DNA from: Frigoribacterium sp. PhB160
GTDB lineage: Bacteria; Actinomycetota; Actinomycetes; Actinomycetales; Microbacteriaceae
Length of the DNA stretch: 64,000 bases
Direction: 5' to 3'
Assembly (NCBI RefSeq): GCF_003751785.1
Contig: NZ_RKIE01000002.1
Span: forward strand, 124,001-188,000
The notes under the pieces are model-generated. The model saw only the letters and a list, made by a program, of their open reading frames with translations, did not search any database and was not told the origin of the DNA. How positions within the stretch are numbered: the first letter of the stretch is position 1; every line of letters begins with the position of its first letter. The position numbers were made by a program, and so were the translations under genes. Below, one piece after another: positions 60,631 to 64,000 of this stretch.

Positions 60631-60992
60631 GCGAGCACGACCGCCAGCAGCACGAGCACGCCGGCCACCGCGACGGCGACCCCGAGCGGCAGGGCGAGCA
60701 CGGCCGACGGCAGCGGCCGGTCGAGGCGGAGGGCCCGCTCGGCCCGCAGCCAGCCGACCCACGCCTGCACGGGCGTGGCGATGCCGGTGACGACGAGCAC
60801 GATCGAGGCCGCGAGGCGGAGCGTCGGCTGCAGCCCGAGGCCGAGCGCCTCGAGGGCGACGCCGGCCGCGAGGAGGGCGAGGCCGGTGCGGATCCACGCG
60901 AGGAAGGTGCGCTCGTTCGCGAGGCTGAACCGGACGTCGGGCTCGGTCCCCACGCCGTAGACGCTGCGGGGGCGTCGGTGGTCGGCGGTCAC
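60627..60992 (-). CDS. YidH-type DUF202 family membrane protein
   Basis: A 121-residue protein with the YidH/DUF202 pattern RFSLANERTFLAWIRTGLAL near residue 22 and three helices. The function is unknown; tandem DUF202 pairs of this kind are common. The GTG at 60992 lies 6 bases after a TACGGT box. The frame is open far upstream but only as antisense. Confidence 0.88.
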   Translation of the reverse strand: MTADHRRPRSVYGVGTEPDVRFSLANERTFLAWIRTGLALLAAGVALEALGLGLQPTLRLAASIVLVVTGIATPVQAWVGWLRAERALRLDRPLPSAVLALPLGVAVAVAGVLVLLAVVLA

Positions 60993-60998
60993 CCCTCG

Positions 60999-61004
60999 AC
61001 CGTA
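60999..61004 (-). promoter_or_regulatory. -10 box TACGGT, leaderless DUF202 operon
   Basis: Minus-strand TACGGT ends 6 bases before the GTG at 60992. Confidence 0.5.
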
Positions 61005-61016
61005 GCGCGACCAGTC

Positions 61017-61063
61017 GTCCACGGATCGTCGCCCGGGCGTCGTCGGCACGACGGACCGTGGAC
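61017..61063 (-). terminator. Inverted repeat after the DUF3253 gene
   Basis: GTCCACGGATCGTCG (61017-61031) pairs with CGACGGACCGTGGAC (61049-61063), 13 of 15 bases, around a 17-base loop. It lies between the minus-strand DUF3253 gene and the DUF202 promoter. Confidence 0.5.
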
Positions 61064-61117
61064 ACCCGACGCCCCCGGGGCGCGTCCGGGCCCCCCGGGG
61101 CGTGCCCGGGCCCGGGG

Positions 61118-61501
61118 TCAGGGCCGGTGGCGGCGGATGCGGATCGGGCCCTTCGCGGTCGACGGGTCGACGACCGACCCGCCCTGGGTGATGTCGACCT
61201 CGCCCGCGGCGACGAGGCGACGGGCGGCGCGGCGGACGGGCTCCATGAGGTCGCGCCAGGCGGCCTCGTCGTCGGGCGCGACGGCCCGGGCGACGTCCGA
61301 CGGGCAGATCGTCGAGGTGGCGGCCCGCGAGGCGAGCAGGCCCCGGATGCGCCCCTCGAGCTCGCGGTCGAGCGCGGTGACCTTGCGCTTGCGGCACGCG
61401 TCGCTGCAGTACGCGACCTCGTCCCAGTTCGCCGCCCACTTCTTGCGCCACTCGATGCGGCGCCCGCACGAGCGGCAGGTCTTCTCGTCGTGCTCGGTCA
61501 T
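61118..61501 (-). CDS. DUF2256-DUF3253 fusion protein
   Basis: A 127-residue protein. The N-terminal third has the zinc-knuckle pattern CRSCGRRIEWRKKW followed by YCSDACR (four Cys, DUF2256-like), and the rest is a winged-helix-like DUF3253 domain (LDRELEGRIRGLLASRA). It may bind nucleic acid, but the function is unknown. The ATG at 61501 is preferred over a TTG four codons upstream; TTGCAT lies 6 bases before it. Confidence 0.85.
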   Translation of the reverse strand: MTEHDEKTCRSCGRRIEWRKKWAANWDEVAYCSDACRKRKVTALDRELEGRIRGLLASRAATSTICPSDVARAVAPDDEAAWRDLMEPVRRAARRLVAAGEVDITQGGSVVDPSTAKGPIRIRRHRP

Positions 61502-61595
61502 GCGCCCATGCAACGCTCCTTCCCCGCACGTCCGGTGGACCGGGGTACCCGCGATGTGGGTCGAGCGGGGGATGGCGGCCGTCCCGAGCCCGCCC

Positions 61596-61601
61596 TAGCG
61601 T
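61596..61601 (+). promoter_or_regulatory. -10 box TAGCGT, leaderless DUF805 gene
   Basis: TAGCGT ends 6 bases before the ATG at 61608. Confidence 0.5.
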
Positions 61602-61607
61602 GTCGGG

Positions 61608-62279
61608 ATGACCGACCCCGGCGACGACCCCCGACCCGAGACCGGGCCGCCCCTCCGCCTCGAGAAGGCCCCGGCCGGAGGCGCGAGGCCGTCCCCGAGG
61701 CAGCTCCTGCACCTGCGCGGTCCCGTCCCGGTCCCGGGCCTCCGTCCGTGGATCGCCTGGGCCCGCGCCGCCACGCAGTGGAGCCGGTGGTCGGCCCGCG
61801 CGAGCCGCAGCGAGTTCTGGTGGACCTGGCTGCTGCAGGTCGCGGTCGCCGCGGTGTTCCTCGTGGCGATCCCGCTCGCGCTCGGGCAGGGGCGCGACCA
61901 CTCGCTGCCCGTCGGGCCCTTCGGCTCGGTCCTCGGCGACCTCGCGCTCTTCACCGGACGCGGCCCCGGTGACGACGACAAGTCCGGCGTGTACCTCGTC
62001 GTCTGGATGCTCTGGTGCGTCGGCACCTTCGTGCCGACGGTCACGCTGACCGTCCGGCGACTGCACGACGCGAACTTCTCGGCGGGGTGGGCCATCGCCT
62101 CGGTGTTCCTGCCCTTCCTGCAGCTGCCGGTGCTGATCATGCTGGCGCGGCCGTCGCAGCCGACGGGCGTCCGGTTCGAGTCGGTGCCCGACGGCGCGCT
62201 CGGCACCGGACGGGGGCCAGCCGGGTCGTCCGGAGCGGCCGGCCCGGCCGCGCCCGGGGCGCCCGCAGTCCGGCCGTAG
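61608..62279 (+). CDS. DUF805 family membrane protein
   Basis: A 223-residue membrane protein of the DUF805 (YhaH-like) family. ARASRSEFWWTWL opens the domain near residue 64 and TVRRLHDANFSAGW is the second hallmark; about four helices lie between residues 70 and 185. The N-terminal 60 and C-terminal 35 residues are hydrophilic and Pro/Gly-rich. The function is unknown. Confidence 0.9.
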   Translation: MTDPGDDPRPETGPPLRLEKAPAGGARPSPRQLLHLRGPVPVPGLRPWIAWARAATQWSRWSARASRSEFWWTWLLQVAVAAVFLVAIPLALGQGRDHSLPVGPFGSVLGDLALFTGRGPGDDDKSGVYLVVWMLWCVGTFVPTVTLTVRRLHDANFSAGWAIASVFLPFLQLPVLIMLARPSQPTGVRFESVPDGALGTGRGPAGSSGAAGPAAPGAPAVRP

Positions 62280-62458
62280 GCGGTCGGGGGCCTGGCGCCT
62301 CGCACGGGCGGCGCGTACCATCGACGGTGGTCGTGCGGCACGCGCGGCCCCGGGCGTGCACGACAGCGCGCAGTCGGGATCACCATCCTCCCCGAGCAGC
62401 GCGGCACCGCCGAGGCTCGGGTCGCAGGAACGGCGCCCGCCGACTGACCGAGACCCTC

Positions 62459-63811
62459 ATGACCATCGCACCCGTGCGTCCCTCGACGCCTCCCACCGTC
62501 CCTCCCCAGAAGTTCCCGCTCGCCGGCCTGCTGGCGCTCGCCGTGGCGACCTTCCTCTCGATCTCGGGCGAGATGCTGCCCACCGGGCTGCTGCCCGAGA
62601 TGAGCGCCGAGCTCGGCGTGACCGAGTCGGCCGTCGGCCTGCTCGTCAGCGTCTTCGCGTTCACCGTCGTCCTCACGAGCACGACCCTCACGCACCTCAC
62701 GCGCAACCTCCCGCGGCACCTGCTGGTCGTCGGCCTCGTCAGCGTGCTCGCCGTCAGCGCGGCCCTCACCGCCATCGCCCCGAGCTACGAGCTCGTCGTG
62801 GCGTCGCGGGTGCTCGGCGGCCTCGCGCACGGCATGTTCTGGGCGATCGGCGGCGCGTACGCCGCGCACCTGGTGCCGCGCGAGCAGGTCGGCCGGGCCC
62901 TCGCGGTCGCCATGAGCGGCGGCACGCTCGCCTTCGTGCTCGGCGTCCCCCTCGGCACCGCCCTCGGGCAGGCCCTCGGCTGGCGTGCCGCGTTCGGCGT
63001 GCTCGCCGGGGCGATGGCGCTCGGCGCCGTCCTCGTCTGGCGGCTGCTGCCCGCCGTCCCGCGGCACGAGCCGGCGGCGGCCGCGGCGGCGACCGCGACG
63101 GGGTCCGCCCCGGTCGGCGGCGACGTGGCCGGAGCCCCTGCCGGCGGCGACGAGGCGACCGAGCGGTCGGACGCGACGAGCGCAGGAGGCGCGGGGCGCG
63201 CCTCCTCGTCGCCCACGCCCTCGAGGCACCTGCCCCCGCCCTCGGTGCTCGGCGTCGTCTTCAGCTGCGTCGTCACCGCGGTCTTCATGGTCGGGCACTA
63301 CTCGTTCTTCACCTACATCGCGCCGTACCTCGTGCGGTCGACGGGCATCGCGGAGTCGTCGCTGAGCGCGGCCCTGTTCGCCTTCGGCATCGCGGGCGGG
63401 GTCGGGCTGCTGATGGTCGGGTGGTTCCTCGGCAGGCGGCCGCGCGTCAGCATCCCGGTGGGGATCGGCGTCGTCGTCGTGTCGGTCGTCGCGCTCGTGC
63501 TGCTCGAGGGGCAGCCGGGGCCGTCGATGATCGCGTTCGTCGTGTGGGGGGTGACCTTCGGGGCGCTGCCGCCGTTGTTCCAGACGAAGATGCTGCAGGT
63601 CGCGCCGGAACGCCTGCGCGACCTCGCGAGCGCGTTCTACACGACCGGGTTCAACGCCGGCATCGGCGGCGGTGCGCTCATCGGCGCGCTCGTGCTCGAC
63701 GGGTCGGGGCTCGACACGCTGCCGCTGCTGTACGTCGGGGTCGCCGCCGTGATGCTCGTCGTGGTCGTCGTGACCGACCGGGTGCTGGTGGCGCGGGGGC
63801 GTCGGGGCTGA
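62459..63811 (+). CDS. MFS transporter, DHA1 drug-efflux type
   Basis: A 450-residue proton-driven exporter with twelve predicted helices. Family features are SGEMLPTGLLPEMSAELGV in helix 1 and the RVLGGLAHGMFWA segment in helix 4, as in AraJ/PbuE-like members; sugar, nucleoside or drug export is possible. A low-complexity cytoplasmic loop of about 50 residues lies between helices 6 and 7 and contains an inverted pair of GGAGGCGCG motifs (63182-63203). The ATG at 62459 has no strong ribosome site; TACCAT at 62317-62322 may be the -10. Confidence 0.9.
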   Translation: MTIAPVRPSTPPTVPPQKFPLAGLLALAVATFLSISGEMLPTGLLPEMSAELGVTESAVGLLVSVFAFTVVLTSTTLTHLTRNLPRHLLVVGLVSVLAVSAALTAIAPSYELVVASRVLGGLAHGMFWAIGGAYAAHLVPREQVGRALAVAMSGGTLAFVLGVPLGTALGQALGWRAAFGVLAGAMALGAVLVWRLLPAVPRHEPAAAAAATATGSAPVGGDVAGAPAGGDEATERSDATSAGGAGRASSSPTPSRHLPPPSVLGVVFSCVVTAVFMVGHYSFFTYIAPYLVRSTGIAESSLSAALFAFGIAGGVGLLMVGWFLGRRPRVSIPVGIGVVVVSVVALVLLEGQPGPSMIAFVVWGVTFGALPPLFQTKMLQVAPERLRDLASAFYTTGFNAGIGGGALIGALVLDGSGLDTLPLLYVGVAAVMLVVVVVTDRVLVARGRRG

Positions 63812-63965
63812 GGCCGGCGCGCCCGCCAGCCCGCTCTGCCGTGGCCCGCACGTCGCGGGTGCGTGCGCACCCCGCGGACCCGCGCGCACCCTCGGGACCC
63901 GCAGGCACCCGTCGGCGCGCGGGAGGGTCCGTGCGGCTTCGTGGGGTGTCGTGGCCGTGACGCGG

Positions 63966-63995
63966 CGACGCCCGGCGCGGGTGCGCCGGGCGTCG
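63966..63995. terminator. Hairpin at the right end of the window
   Basis: CGACGCCCGGCGC (63966-63978) and GCGCCGGGCGTCG (63983-63995) form a perfect 13-bp stem with a GGGT loop. It could serve the MFS gene or a gene beyond the window. The stretch 63812-63965 shows no gene. Confidence 0.6.
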
Positions 63996-64000
63996 TGCGG

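Overview
The window is a chromosomal segment of a very GC-rich (over 70% by eye) actinobacterium, most likely of the family Microbacteriaceae. The evidence is the base composition, the gene order sucD, DUF6350 protein, purN, purH, many actinobacterial families (MsiK-type importers without an ATPase, OhrR/Ohr, a DtxR-type iron box, DUF202, DUF3253, DUF6350), and about 17 genes whose -10 box lies only 6 to 8 bases before the start codon, the layout of leaderless transcripts. The genus is a guess. No rRNA, tRNA, CRISPR array, insertion sequence or prophage gene was seen.

Layout. 1-9003: housekeeping genes (end of sucD, DUF6350 membrane protein, purN-purH) and a two-gene ABC exporter whose NBD motifs predict an asymmetric heterodimer. 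9014-10927: a lipoprotein, an alkyltransferase-like protein and two acetyltransferases. 10979-18767: glycan locus 1 (ROK regulator, sugar-binding lipoprotein, two permeases, GH38 alpha-mannosidase). 18954-32054: glycan and amino-sugar locus 2, built around a divergent pair (ROK sugar kinase and ROK regulator) with two operator-like dyads between them, then binding protein, two permeases, GH20 hexosaminidase, nagB, a D-aminoacylase overlapping nagB, an NAD(P)-binding protein, a RidA-family protein and a D-threonine-aldolase/D-serine-dehydratase-like PLP enzyme. 32091-42283: epimerase, cutC, an acyl-CoA synthetase, an M23 peptidase, DUF6226, nagA, YrdB-like, purU, DUF1304 and an AI-2E-family permease. 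42486-51625: glycan locus 3 (LacI regulator, a perfect 18-bp operator, GH130-like protein, importer, GH130 enzyme, large secreted toroid protein), bracketed by two copies of a 60-bp palindrome. 51799-63811: mostly single genes (NAD(P)-binding reductase, HAD phosphatase, ohr-ohrR, iron-regulated siderophore-interacting protein, XdhC, class A beta-lactamase, MOSC, DUF202 pair, DUF3253, DUF805, MFS exporter).

How the genes fit together. The three sugar loci could dismantle mannose- and GlcNAc-rich glycans: GH38 removes alpha-mannose, GH130 phosphorolyses beta-mannosides, GH20 releases GlcNAc, and a ROK kinase, NagA and NagB carry GlcNAc to fructose-6-phosphate. All three importers lack an ATPase and must borrow one from elsewhere. 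The D-aminoacylase translationally coupled to nagB, with the nearby RidA-like and D-amino-acid enzymes, suggests that locus 2 also takes in D-amino-acid-bearing material such as cell-wall fragments; this is inference.

Beyond the genes, the window holds three repeat signals: a 60-bp palindrome in two copies, an imperfect palindromic repeat of about 80 bp rich in GCGTCACG in four copies, and a 9-mer GGAGGCGCG (either strand) seen about 56 times where about 5 would be expected from base composition.
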